Part shown: piece after piece, positions 10,865-23,047 of the stretch
Layout: each line of letters starts with the position of its first letter
Numbering within the stretch: position 1 is the first letter of the stretch
Assembly (NCBI RefSeq): GCF_040712315.1
Contig: NC_134016.1
Location: 27,289,503-27,353,502 of the forward strand
DNA: 64,000 nt
Source of the DNA: Castanea sativa
Lineage: Eukaryota > Streptophyta > Magnoliopsida > Fagales > Fagaceae
Direction of reading: 5' to 3'
Made by a program: the position numbers and the translations under genes
The notes under the pieces: model-generated
Told to the model about the DNA's origin: nothing
The model's input: the letters and a program-made list of their open reading frames with translations, nothing else
The model's database searches: none

Positions 10865-12972
10865 AAAAAAAATTTTGAATCATTAATTTTTAAAAATCCT
10901 TGAGGAATTTTAGAAAAAATTTTGAACACAAATTTCCCTATGTTCTCATATTTTCCTTCTCTTTTTATTTTGTTTTTCTTCCCCTTTTTTTTGAGTGAGT
11001 TAACTCAAGTTTGACTAATTCAACTTAGTCAAACTTGGGTTGACCAACCAATTAAAAGGGGAAGAGAGAGGGGGGCTAAAATTTGGCCCCCCTCTTTCAT
11101 CTTTTTCCTTGTTTTTCTCCTTTCTTTCTTCCCTTATTTTTCCTCCATTGTTACTATTCACAAGCTCCATATTTCTTGCATCTTTCTAACCACATCTTGC
11201 TTAGAAAATCATTTCTCTAGACTGCCAAACTTGAATTTTATCATCTCCTTGAAAATTTCTTCAGATCCTTGAGTTTTTGAAAAACCCATCCTTGAAACCC
11301 ATTTTTGAACATTTTCTTTTGAACTTCAATGGCACTTCCTCCTGGACCACCTAGATTCCTCACATTTCATGGGAAAAAAATATGAACTGCCAATTGAGTG
11401 GAATGTGGAAGAAGGACTTCTTCAAGACCTACTTAAGCATGCTCTATACCCCTCCACCAAGGACCTCAAGGTGAGTTCATTCTTTTGTTTCTTTGGTTAA
11501 CTTGTTAATTTTTGGCTTGGTATTTGAGAAATTTGTGATAAACATTGTCATTTTGTTATTATTTTCTCATTTAGAAATTCTTGGATATCGTATGATTTGG
11601 ATGAAAATTTATTGGACATGTTGATTTCTTAGGGCATTTTGAATTGTTGAATTGCTTGAGATTGTTCAATTGAAACAATGATGATTTGTGGAACTTTGCG
11701 TTGTATTTAATTTTGGGCATTGTTGGATAAATTCTGATTTTTTATTTTCAATGGGTATGAAATCATGGGAATTTGATGTGTAGATATGGTTGAACAAAAC
11801 TCATCTTTTTTTTTTTATGGGTATGGAAATTTTTGCTTTGATGTTTAGACATTGTTTCTCATGGGTAAAAAAAAAAAAATTCTTTATGATCGTTGTTTGG
11901 GGGATTGTTAAGTTTTAACTTGTGGGAGTTACCACAATGATATTTGTCATGGGCATTTTCATTTGGTTGGCATAATTTTTTTTTTAATGATCATTTCTTT
12001 GAATTGGATATTTTTGTGGATGTTATGATGATTAACAAATTTTGTGGTGGGTCATATTTTAATGTGGGGCATTTGTTTTTGGTGTAGAACCTTAAAGTCG
12101 GGGTAGTCTTCAACTGTTGAAGGAAAGTTAGTATGTGTTGTAGCCAGACATTAGAAAGGTTATCAATGATGTCGGTTTTAGGACCTTCTTTCAAGCTATT
12201 TAAAGTTATGATACCACTGAATACAAGGATCTTCAACTGATTGTGGCATTATTTGAACGGTTTTGGTATACCACCTGTACTTTCCATTTTTCGGGTATTG
12301 GTGAAGTGATGTTAACACTGTATGAATTTTTAGTCATTACTAGCTTGAAATTGGGTGGTGAGAGGATTAAAGGTCATGACACCATTTCACCGAGTGAGAT
12401 CAATGATTACTTAGGTGTACACCATCCTAGAGTTAGTAGTAGCAATGTGTCTCTGATGTGGTTTTATTCCAATATTGAAAAGTGTAAGAGCATGGAAATT
12501 GGCACCCGAATGTTCATGCTCTTTTTCATTAGGAGTCTTTTGTGTCCTAACTAAGGAGTATTGTGAGTCTTCGTTATTTGTGGATTTTGAGGGACATTAG
12601 GTGCATCGACAATTATGATTGGGGTGACATGACTTATTCTACTCTACTACACTTTATGACCCAGCTATCCAATTATAGTCTTTCGAGCCTAGGAGGTGCA
12701 TCGTTTGTTTGGTCAGTAAGAAAAATTGTTTTGTCATATATATTTTGCAAAGGTTATTTGTGTTGTTGTTAACAATTGTTGATTTTTGTAAGTTTGGATG
12801 TATGAGTATTTCGGGGTTGGGCAACAGCTTTTGGAAGACGTTTTGTTGATTTTCCAAGGTTCCTTCATTGGATACCTGTCGATGCCTCATGGTTGCTCAA
12901 CCACCCATCGCGGTGATGCTCAATGTGCCAGTACACGCGTGCACACATGCTGTGGAGGAGGTGTGTCATACC

Positions 12973-15900
12973 TCGGGTGTGTGACTAAAATCTGAGTCAA
13001 TTTTAAAGAAATTACGAAGGGTAAGTGAAGTCTCTACCAATCATTGGGTTTTTTCTAAGGTGTGATTTGTCACCTGACTCTATTGAATTTTATTACCGAT
13101 CCTAGGCTAAGAAAAAGTAATTTTTCCTAATCTAATATAGATGGATAAAAAATCTTGATTATTGAGTTTAGAAGTCTGCTTACGTGTGGGGAAGGTGTTA
13201 GGCACCCCACAACGTCTATCCATAAACAGTCATTTTGTTTGGTAAAATCATAATTTTCAAACATTGGAAATTGACAGGCATTAGCTTATGGGCTTTAAAT
13301 GTGTTGGGCTTTAAGGTTTGGTTTAGGAATGGGTGTGGTCTTGATCAATGCTTTCTAAGTATGTTTGAAGTCGTTACCAAATTTCCACGGCAAAAATTCA
13401 GCAGCATTTTGCCTTATTTTTGTTGCAGAAATCCATTAGCACTTCGCCTTAGATGCATCATAGCACGCTAATTGCTATTCTTAAAAGGATTTCAATGTGA
13501 GAATACGGCAATGGGGATGCCCCATTTTCACGACGAAAATCCGGCAGAGTTTCGCATTTGGTGCGCTATGGTGCACCAGCAAGTTTTCGCGTCCATGTAT
13601 ATGGCGCGTATCGACATGCTCGCACTGTGACAAGCCAAAGCCCTCCAAAATGTTAAGCATGTTGATGCATGTCGGATACACTAGAAAACCAATGTCACTT
13701 GGTGACATGGATCAAGAAAATCACACCACGATGATCGTACACACAATATCGTATGAATATGCACCTATGGCGATTGCCTTGAGCACATACCCATACTAGA
13801 AGGTCAAGAGCTCTCATGACTAGAGAGGGTCACTCACGTAGTCACGAGAGTCCATCATACGAAGTACACAATCACCCATATACAAGAAGATATAGATATA
13901 CATACATCATGCACATGCTATCACACATAGTGGGAAAGTAAACTAAAAATTGCCAACATTCCAAGGGTATGGCCCAGCAAGGTAAATGAAATGTAACATA
14001 GACATTGTCATACTCAAGGAATGTGGCCCAAGCAAGAAGCAGGAAAATAAAAGGGGTACATGGAGGGGACCCTAATGCATGCTCTAAAGAAGATACTTAG
14101 AGAGAGAAAGAGAGAGAGAGAGAGAGAAGACCACTCTAGAGGGGCTAGGCCTCCTAATCTACTGAACATTGCCCTTTGTGGGCTTGCATCCTTTTTCTTG
14201 CATCCTTGCCCTTTTTGCTCACGCCTAGGAGGTCGTATCCTTGCTCCAAGCGTCCTCACTCCATGCTTGTACATGCAAAGAAAAAAGAAATAAGCTAGCA
14301 AAGAAGCAAAGAAACAAATGGAAGGAAAATCATGCTAAAGATAGACGTGGCAAAACAGGCGGGTCGGTTCAATCGGGTTTGCAGGTCAAATGGATCATTT
14401 TTAAACGAGTCAAACGGGTTGCAGGTCAATCGGGTTGCTGGTCGGGTCGAGTTGACCCTTATTTTTCAAACAAGTTTTTTTTTTTTAATTACAAAAATAA
14501 ATCAATGACAAACTGTTTAGAGAGAATGAATAAAATCAATTAAGCAAATAAATTGCACTTAATGCCACTTGTTAATATCCTTCCAATTCTGACAGTTTTG
14601 AGCATGACAAAAATTATTTATAGTCATAAATTCATGATGGAAAAAGTCTTCAATTTTAATAGGTCACTGTCAAAATGCATATAATTACAAGTTTACATTT
14701 TCAAAAAGAGATAGATCTTAAAACAAACAAAACAAGTAAGACAGCAAAGTAGCAAGTTATCGGTCTTCTTAAGTGTACGTGTTCCTATTGCATTTAAAAT
14801 AATAGTAAAGTTAGATTACTTAGAAAGATAAACTAAACAAAAAAAAAAGATTTAAAAATAAACATAACATATTAAGTAAAGAAGAATAAGTAAATATTTT
14901 ATAAGAATTACACCTCAATCTCAATCTACTCAACGTTGGTAGCAGATTCAGCACTGCAAATATCCATACTTGCAAATTGTAGCTCACATTTTAAAGTTTG
15001 TCACGTTTTAACTTTCAGGTTTGTGCATTGTGTGTGCCTTTGGCTTTGGACAATGGACTATAGCTAGTATTGAATGAGATTTGGATCGAGCGTCCATAGT
15101 TCCATTGGATTGGAGTACTGACGACACACAGACTCATGCAGGCAAGTGTGCAAAGGTGCAGAGAAGCACAGAAAGTCAAATGGGTAGCACAAGGCAAGCA
15201 TATCAACATTACGCAGAGAGAAGAAAGGTATGTATCAAGCACACCAACACCACGGAGGTGTATCTCACAAGTGCTTACACCCAATCAATCCCTAGAAGGG
15301 ATGGATGCGACCACACCAGCACAAGCCCATGGAGGGCACAAAGCATGGCAAAGCCTAGATCTAGAGAGGCTAACATGGAGATAAAGCATAGAAGTAAGCA
15401 AGCAAACATAGACATGCAAAGGAAATGATCCAAACTCTTTAATATAGGCCTAGATGTGCGGATGTAGGTCAAGACCACAGGATCTAGATCTACACCCCCC
15501 AGAAGGATCAAAAAGCAAGAAAGAGAGATATCAAAGGACAAAAAGGGATAAACTAGCACATGGCATAGCAACCAATATAGATCTAAGCACACAAGCATGG
15601 CACGGAGCACATAAACACATAGATCTAAGCATAAGGACATAGATCTAAATACTAATATGTAGATCTAAGCACAAACATGCCAAAGAAAACAAAGGCATGT
15701 AGATCTAAGCACAAACATGGCAAGGAGCCTAAAATACATGTGGATCTAAGCACAACCATTAAATTTAGATATATCCTAGCCCAAGAAAGCTAGGCCAACA
15801 ACAAAAAAGTGATAAATCATGGTAAAAGCAAGGAAACATGCTATAAAAACAATAAAGACATGTTAGGAAAAGTAATAAAAGCATTTTTGAAGCAAGATAA

Positions 15901-16880
15901 TGCTAGGGAAAGAAACAACGAGAAACAAGTGTGGATTGTTGCTAAAAAGCTACATCCACACCCCTAAACCTCAAATCCAAGGTATGGAACCAAGGAGAGG
16001 AAGATTGGGAGCAAGAACACTACCTTGAAGATTGTAGAGAAAAGATGAGAATCTAAGGTATTTGGAGGTGTTTTAATGTGTTTGGGAGAGAAATTAGAGA
16101 GAGATAGAATCTGCCCAAAACTGCCTAGAAAATCTTTTTTTTTTTTGGGTAAAATAAGGGGCCTGGGAGCATTTATAGTGAAAAAGTGACCCTTTAGCTG
16201 CCAGCACACCTTGTAGGGCCACCGACCACCTTGTTGATGTCCATAATTCTAACCTTTTCTTGGTTTAACTTAGGATGCATATTGGAAGACCTCCCCGGAC
16301 TTAGATTAAGTTAATTTTAGTATCCCTAAAAAGCTCTGGATGTCTAGTTTTCAGAAAACTAAAGAAATTGAAAATTCAACGGTTGAATCAAAAGTTATGG
16401 ACTAGGGAAGCATGCTGATGTTCTTTTTACGTTTTTTTGGATATCTTAACCGTTTTAACTCTAATTTCGACCCATGAATAGTCGTTGGAAAGGGAATTTG
16501 ATAATATTCGCAGTGGCACTAGTCCTAACCTGTTCTAATGGTTGGATCAAAATTAGGGTTTCTAGTACCCTTGGGAGTCAATTTCAAGTCAAACTTGGTC
16601 AAACTTGACGAAAATCACCGAGTAGCTCAGGTTTGATATAGAAACATGAAAAGTCATTTTAGGATGATTTTGAGCGACTTTGACTTTCGGTTAACCCAGG
16701 GTTGACCAGGGGCATTTTGGTCAATTTGACCTGAAATGGCACTTCAAGTGCTCCGATGCCCAAATGGGTTGTGCCACGTCAATCCAAATGTTTCCGTGGC
16801 CCCATGAAGAAAAGATAATATTTTTGAAATTTTCAAGGTCCGACACACAAATTGAGGGCAAACAAAATACAGTGTCTACG
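12973..16880 (-). mobile_element. 3.9-kb solo LTR (Ty3-type) inside the PMD gene, target duplication ATACC
   Basis: ATACC occurs at 12968-12972 and 16881-16885, and the PMD coding sequence resumes directly at the right edge. The right end CAGTGTCTACG differs by one base from the usual Tat-type GTGTCTACA; the left end (TCGGG) also departs by one base from TG. Near the left are features typical of such LTRs, for example GGGGAAGGTGTTAGGCACCCC (13180-13200). It has a (GA)n run at about 14099-14129, a GGGTCGGGT-rich stretch at 14346-14466, and degenerate repeats at 15550-15765. No gag, pol or primer-binding site is visible. Such a long LTR fits the Tat/Ogre group. Confidence 0.7.
15550..15765. repeat. 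Degenerate tandem repeats with the core AGATCTAAGCACAAACATGG
   Basis: About seven loosely spaced copies of TAGATCTAAGCAC, several followed by AAACATGGCA, within the solo LTR. Spacing varies between about 20 and 55 bp. Confidence 0.75.
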
Positions 16881-17817
16881 ATACCCAAGAACCACCTATC
16901 AACGCTTCCAAAGAACTCTTTGAAGGCTTGGCAAATGGTGATCGATGGCTTAGACACTAGAGATGTAAGTTTCCTTTTTTCTTTCATTGGTGGAAGCTTG
17001 ATTTGATTTATTTTACATGGGTATGTCTTTTAAATTTTGGACTCTTTATGAATTTTAGATGAACTTAGATCCTTGGGAGGGATGTGAGGGTTATGCTAAA
17101 TGTACATTGGCTCTAGAGCCGAAAGAGCATCAAGTTTTATTTGAATGTGGCCATGGGAGGTATTGGTATCTTGGAGATCAAGTGCTTCCATAGGTTTACC
17201 CTGTGTACCCTCATAAAGTAATTCATGTCAACCCTTGTCCTTCAGTTCGGTTGGCCAACCTTTTAACTATTGATGAAGTAGCCAATGCAAAAGTTGGCCA
17301 CACCAGTCTTGGGATACCTAAGGACTATCTTGAATTCATCAAGGCTCATTTGTAGGGTCACTTGGTTGATGCATCTGGAGCATTGGTGAGCTTCCTCTTT
17401 TTCCAAATTAATTTGCATCATCTTTGACATTTTTGTCATTTGTAAAAGTGTCTGAATGTTTCATCTTCAAGCTTTGTCCCTTGGAGTGGGGGATTCTCTT
17501 CAGGGTAGGGCTAATCCTTCTCACCCAACAATGTTGATGGTCCTCATGCTTCCTTTGCGGGACATATCCCGATTTTCCAACATGGCAATATGAGATAATA
17601 AATCCTGATGAGTCTTACAGCTTTGTGAACTTAGACTGGCCTGAATCTACTCCGAATGTTCCTTGGAATGACCTGGTATATTTCCAACCCTTTTGATCTT
17701 TCATCTCATGCTCCTTGTCCTCTTGACTATTTCTAATTTTAGGCCTTGTGTTCTAGATTGGTGTCGACCTTGTGGAGAAGAGTATGAGGATGATTGGTGT
17801 CGTCATTGGTCTTTGAT

Positions 17818-18295
17818 GACTTTGGTCTTGTATGAATCTAATTCAGACAAGTTTAGAATTTACTTGATAAAATCTTGGTTGTACAAAGATTTGAATTTAC
17901 CTGATAGGTTTTGACATGGGTGATCTTACCTAATTGAAGCATACCTGAATGCCACTAGTTTAGAAATTTATGCATGATTTCTTCTTCTTTTTTTAATTTT
18001 GAGATTCTTTTAAAAAAAGAGATGACTGATTTTTTTTAGAAAATGGATGGGGCGTGGCCAAATGCTTCTTGTTTGGAAATGGATGCATGATTTTGAAAAT
18101 CTTGATTTGATTTTTATCTTTAATGATGATGATGATCACTTTTTTTTTCAAAAATGAATGAGGCATGGCTGAATGCCCCTAGTTTGACAATCATTGTGAA
18201 TTTTGAAAATTTTATTGTACAAAAGCCTTTATTGGAGAAAAATCAAAGCTCAAATGGAGCAAAAAGCACCAAAAACACAAAATTAATCAAAATTG
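17818..18295. other. Downstream of the PMD gene; no gene recognised
   Basis: AT-rich sequence with two related segments, GAATGCCACTAGTTTAGAAAT (17950) and GAATGCCCCTAGTTTGACAAT (18170), each followed by a similar stretch with TTTTGAAAAT. This is an approximate duplication of about 220 bp. No coding potential is visible. Confidence 0.5.
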
Positions 18296-19734
18296 TGTTA
18301 GGATTAGTGCCCTTAAATCCTATTGTATGATGCTATGTATGATACCATGTATGACATTATGTAAGACATGATGTATGACTTAATATTGTGATTGATAAAG
18401 TTATTTTATTATTATCTAAAATAATGGTAACATGAATATGGGACATTATCATATAGTCAATGAGATGCATTGTATGTGATTTATGTGAAAAGTCACAGAA
18501 TATGTAAATCACAAGTTCTTTATAAACTCAGAATTTATAGTTCGTAGTCGGTGATCAAATTGGGCATTTCATCTACGAAGACTATAACGTGTCAACTAAG
18601 ATGATTTGTCTTGATCATGGAAGTGGAGACTTCTAGTTGATATGTTGATATGTTTTAAGAATTAAGACATATTGAACAGGACCGCTATGAGATTAATTAT
18701 TCTCCTAACGACTGTCAAATGAATAATAAATCTCACGACTTCTATTTGCATGAACTCTTAATCCTGAGAGAATAATGGACTTGATCATGAAGTGTAGGTT
18801 GCTTTGATATATCAGGAGTGAGATCTGAAGTGACGGTCAAAACCTTAGTATGTTGGGTAGCCACATTTAGTGTTGATGGAACATATATTCTCAAGATGGA
18901 ATTCATAGTCTCTTGATGGAGATATAAAATATTCCCTTGAGATAAGTTTAATGGGTCCAGTTATTCAGAGAGTTAGGCCTAACCACTTTAGTAAGAAATT
19001 ACTAAAGTATATATATTTATGAAATTCAATTTCATAAATATATAATGAACAACTTTAAAGAATTAAACCGAGTACTCAAGGATAAGATGTAGTAATTTAC
19101 AAAGTGGCAGTCTACATTTATGACTTTGTGTTACTACGAATATTTTATGAAGGGGTTACGTGTATAATAAAGTCTTGGGATATAATTTATTAATAAGGCC
19201 TAGAGTGCAATTATATTTATATAGTGGTATTAAATATAATTAATGGTAACTTTGGACTTGTCAAGAGTTGACGAAAAAGCCCAAGGCCCATTGGAGCTAG
19301 TGTCTTATTGGTCCCTTTTGGTCCCACTCCAAGCCACACACTAAAGCCCAATTGGAAAGGCCCAATTGGCCAGCCTAATTAGATAATCAGTTAGTTATAA
19401 AGGGAGAAACATACATAATTTTTATTTAGAAGTGATTAGAAAAGAAAAAGAAACGGTGTGTGAGAGAGTGTGAGACACACTTTCATTCTCCCTTTGAAAA
19501 ATTGATTGAGAGACCACACATCTTGGGCGTAAAGTGGAATTGGAGTGAAGATTAAAAGTGTTCCTAAGTGCTTCTAATCTTTGTTTTGAATTTCTCCACA
19601 CCAAGGTACGCTATCTTGTTCTTAAATTCTGAAATTTATGTAGTGCACGTTAACAATCATGAATGAAATAGATCCTAGTTCGTTGCTTCCGCTGTGGGTT
19701 TTGCATGAGATGCAAAACCAGAATTTTTCCTTCA
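18296..19734 (+). mobile_element. Solo LTR of family C, copy 1, target duplication AATTG
   Basis: 1439 bp, starts TGTTAGGATTAGTGCCC and ends TTTTTCCTTCA. AATTG lies at 18291-18295 and again at 19735-19739. It is nearly the reverse complement of the LTR at 19750-21193 and is related to the one at 23048-24437. Copia-type LTRs in eudicots often begin this way; no internal sequence is present. Confidence 0.88.
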
Positions 19735-19749
19735 AATTGAAGGTGCTGG

Positions 19750-21193
19750 TGAAGGAAAAATTCTGGTTTTGTATCTTCTGATTTTGTATCTCATACAAAA
19801 CCCACAGCGGAAGCAATGAACAAGGATCTATTTCATTCATGATTGATAACGTGCACTACATAAATTTCAGAACAAGATAGTGTACCTTGGTGTGGAGAAA
19901 TTCAAAACAAAGATTAGAAGCACTTGAGAACACTTTTAATCTTCACTCCAATTCCACTTTACGCCCAAGATGTGTGATCTCTCAATCAGTTTTTCAAAGG
20001 GAAAATGAAAGTGTGTCTCACACTCTCTCACACACCGTTTCTTTTTCTTTTCTAAACTCTTCTAATAAAAATTCTGTATGTTTCTCCCTTTATAACTAAC
20101 TGATTATCTAATTGGGTTGGCCTATTGGGCCTTTCCAATTGGGCTTCAGTGTGTGGCTTGGAGTGGGACCAAAAGGGACCAATAAGACACTAGCTCCAAT
20201 GGGCCTTGGGCTTTTCCATCAACTCTTGACAAGTCCAAAGTTACCATTAATTATATTTAATACCACTATATAAATATAATTGCACTCTAGGCCTTATTAA
20301 GAAATTATATCCCAAGACTTTATTATACATGTAACCCCTTCATAAAATATTCGTAGTAACACAAAGTCATAAATATAGACTGCCACTTTGTAAATTACTA
20401 CATCTTATCCTTGAGTACCCGGTTTAATTCTTTAAAGTCATTCATTATATATTTATGAAATCCAATTTCATAAATATATACTTTAGTAATTTCTTACTAA
20501 AGTGGTTAGGCCTAACTCTCTGAATAACTGAAACCATTAAACTTATTTCAAGGGAATATTTTATATCTCCATCAAGAGACTATGAATTCCATCTTGAGAA
20601 TATATGTTCCATCAACACTAAATGTGGCTGCCCAACACATACTGAGGTTTTGACCGTCACTTTAGATCTCACTCCTGATATATCAAAGCAACCTACACTT
20701 CATGATCAGGTTCATTATTCTCTCAGGATTAAGAGTTCATGTAAATAGAAGTCGTGAGATTTATTATTCATTTGACAGTCATTAGTAGAATAATAAATCT
20801 CACAGCGGTCCTGTTCAATATGTCTTAACTCTTAAAACATTTCAACATATCAACTAGAAGTCTCCACTTCCATGATCAAGACAAATCATCTTAGTTGACA
20901 CGTTATAGTCTTCGCAGATGAAATGCCCAATTTCATCACCGACTACAAACTATAAATTCTAAGTTACAAAGAACTTGTGATTTACATCTTCTGTGACTTT
21001 TCACATAAATCACATACAATGCATCTCATGGACTATATGATAATGTCCCATATTCATGTTACCATTATTTTAGATAATAAAAAAAAAACTTTATCAATCA
21101 CAATATTAAGTCATACATCATGTCTTACATAATGTCATACATAATATCATACATAGCATCATACAATAGGATTTAAGGGCATAAATCCTAACA
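19750..21193 (-). mobile_element. Solo LTR of family C, copy 2, inverted, target duplication GCTGG
   Basis: 1444 bp in the opposite orientation to copy 1, starting TGAAGGAAAAATTC and ending AAATCCTAACA. GCTGG lies at 19745-19749 and at 21194-21198. Only 15 bp (19735-19749) separate the two copies. Because each has its own target duplication, they are two independent insertions and not one fold-back element. Confidence 0.88.
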
Positions 21194-21505
21194 GCTGGAA
21201 TAGTGTGCCAATCAACATTGCTAGAGTGCCGATCGGCACGTCTTAAGTGCCGATTGGCACACCCAATTTTGGGTTCAGGTTTCATGCTTTTGACGTGTTT
21301 TCAAGCCTTCTCAAAAATTTTGTTCATCTGTTATTCACTATACAACCTTTTCCTAGTTGACTTCAAACTCTTGGCAACCTGAAACCTTCTTTAAACATGA
21401 TTAGAGATCCAAAACCCTATCCTAGCATCAAGTGGAGAATCCTGAAAGTAAATTTGGCATCAAGAAAAGAAACTAAGGAAGAGATATCACACACAACAAT
21501 CATCC
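21194..21505. promoter_or_regulatory. Upstream region of the DUF7745-like gene, with a GTGCCGATCGGCAC palindrome
   Basis: It contains three variants of GTGCCGAT(C/T)GGCAC between 21210 and 21260. The same motif cluster occurs in both LTRs of the Ty3 element (9063-9100 and 25620-25655), always followed by CCCAATTT. The region then leads to a probable leader and the ATG at 21506. It may be LTR-derived and act as a promoter for the antisense gene; this is inference. Confidence 0.35.
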
Positions 21506-22800
21506 ATGGCAAACAATCAAAATCTTTTTAATTCAATTGCACAAGATATCAACGAATGGGTTTGTAGCTTTGATTTTACTACTAAGACCAATTTTTCTAC
21601 CTTCAAGTTAGAAGGAATCAAATCTTTGAGGAATATCAAGATCAACTGGGAGTTTCTTAGTACTACAATAAAGTTCTGGGATACTGAAGATCATGTTTTC
21701 CGGTTCGGTACTGCCAAACTTTGTCCTACCTTTGAAGAATTTTCAGCCATCTTGGGCTATGAGTTTAACAAAAAATCTATGGCAGTTTTTTGTGATACCA
21801 AGCATGAAGAAATTTATCTAATGCACTAGGTCTTTCAGTTTCAATTAACAGTAGCATGATTAAGGGTCACATGGTGAATCTCCACATAGTTGCTGCAAGG
21901 TTTACTCATCGACGTAATCATGGTATATCCGACAACATGCAGAAGAACTTTGCTTTGGCTTTTTGTTTCATAGGAGAATTCTTGCTTCGCTCTGGAAGAC
22001 CTAGTTTTGTGGATGCTCAAGCCATAGGAATCGTAGATCAAATTAGAGATGGTGATAATCTTGCTTCTCTGATCTTAGTAGAAACTCTTTTAGGGTTGGA
22101 CTCTGTATTCCTTAGTGGAGAATCACAACAATTTCTTGGGAGTCCCCTCACTTTGCAAATATGGTTGATGGAGAGAATGGACATGATAGCCATTCCTACG
22201 ATTTCTAATTATGGTCCTAGTAACTTCCTCAGCAAGGTAGTTATCAAGACCAGGTGTCAGACTGAAAAAGATTGGCTAAATTTTTAGAGAAGAAATCTAG
22301 CCTTTTAATTCATTAGGACTGTTATTGGTGTAAGTTCCTACCCCCTCTATTACGATTTCCTAGATCAAATCATATCTTCCTAGTTGGCTTAAGGAGGGCT
22401 ACTTTCTACAAGGCTGACAGACTCTTGAGACAATTTTTATATGAGCAAGGAATGCTTTGTGATAGAGGAAGAAAACATTTTGTCCTTGTAGACACAACTC
22501 CTACTTTTGTAAGGAATATGCTACTAAGTTTGGACATGGCTGACAGAGTGGATCAAACCTTTGTTAAGTTTCACTTTCACAAGATGATAGTAGAATACTC
22601 CAACTGGCTAGTGGACTAGATTGTGGATAGAGAAATTGACATGGTTTTGATGAGAGAAAGATTTCTTAGGGATGGAAAGGACAAGCAAGAGGATAGCGAC
22701 AATAAATCCAAGAGAAGAGATAGAGATAAGGGCGTGATTGATATTGATAGAACAAGTGTCCAGCCAAAGAAAAGGAAACAACAAATTATGAAATACAATT
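21506..22800 (+). pseudogene. Broken transposon-associated gene resembling the DUF7745 type
   Basis: The start ATG is at 21506. The first block, with FWDTEDHVFRFGTAKLCPTFEEFSAILGYEF, resembles the family signature in which a W/F-rich strand precedes LCPTxEEYxxLLG. A +1 frameshift near 21826 moves the reading to a second block (21856-22287) with GRPSFVDAQAIGIVDQIRDGD. After a stop the next open block (22425-22619) contains LYEQGMLCDRGRKHFVLVD. The tail (22623-22805) is charged, rich in Lys, Arg and Asp. Such proteins are found in plant retrotransposons and have no known biochemical function. It is antisense to the Ty3 element, like the PMD gene. The 3' end abuts the right LTR. The assignment rests on the FRFG...LCPTFEEF block and is moderate. 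Confidence 0.45.
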
Positions 22801-23047
22801 TTCATTAATTGATATATGAAGACAACTTGTTAGAAGAATATTACAAGGCTTTGGTCCTAAATACAATCTATGTAAAAAAACATACAAAGCTTTGGTCCTA
22901 GATACAATCTACCAAAATAAATAAAGACAAGACATTAATCTACGAACCAAAACCTATGGTTTAGGGGCTAAGTTACAGAATGGGAAGGTGTTAGGCACCC
23001 ATTCTGCCCGGACGAAGTCCTGTCTTCTAGACTTTCAATGATCATTT

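Larger units (their letters stand above)
11329..17817 (+). pseudogene. Plant mobile domain (PMD) gene, broken, antisense within the Ty3 element
   Basis: PMD proteins (aminotransferase-like domain) occur in host silencing factors such as MAIN and MAIL1 and in transposons. Exon 1 (11329-11470) encodes MALPPGPPRFLTFHG and ends at AAG/GTGAGT, with one extra A shifting the frame near 11375. Exon 2 (about 12144-12715) reads PDIRKVINDVGFRTFFQA, a TAA, then the core THFHF-like CTFHFSGIGEVMLTLYEF and LRYLWILRDI...NYDWGDM. Exon 3 starts near 12793 (MYEYFGVGQQ), is split by the solo LTR at 12973-16880 and ends at 16964 (GLDTRD/GTAAGT). Exon 4 (17059-17385) has MNLDPWEG and RYWYLGDQVL, the family's W-YLG block. 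A further exon lies near 17503-17673, and the last ends VDLVEKSMRMIGVVIGL-stop. Stops, frameshifts and the insertion make it a pseudogene. Exon edges are read by eye. Confidence 0.75.

Noticed and set aside
14346..14466. A separate transposon with GGGTCGGGT motifs inside the 3.9-kb LTR
   Set aside because: The stretch resembles ends of known plant non-autonomous elements, but I could not find a matching inverted end or target duplication.
14014..15642. Several frames of 60-120 codons on both strands
   Set aside because: They lie in the solo LTR 12973-16880, overlap each other, include GA-run artefacts and show no domain.
15550..15765. CRISPR-like array
   Set aside because: The repeats are degenerate with irregular spacing in plant LTR DNA, without uniform spacers or cas genes.
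18296..21193. A fold-back transposon or long inverted-repeat gene
   Set aside because: Each half has its own 5-bp target duplication and LTR ends, and a third copy occurs singly at 23048-24437, so these are independent solo LTRs.
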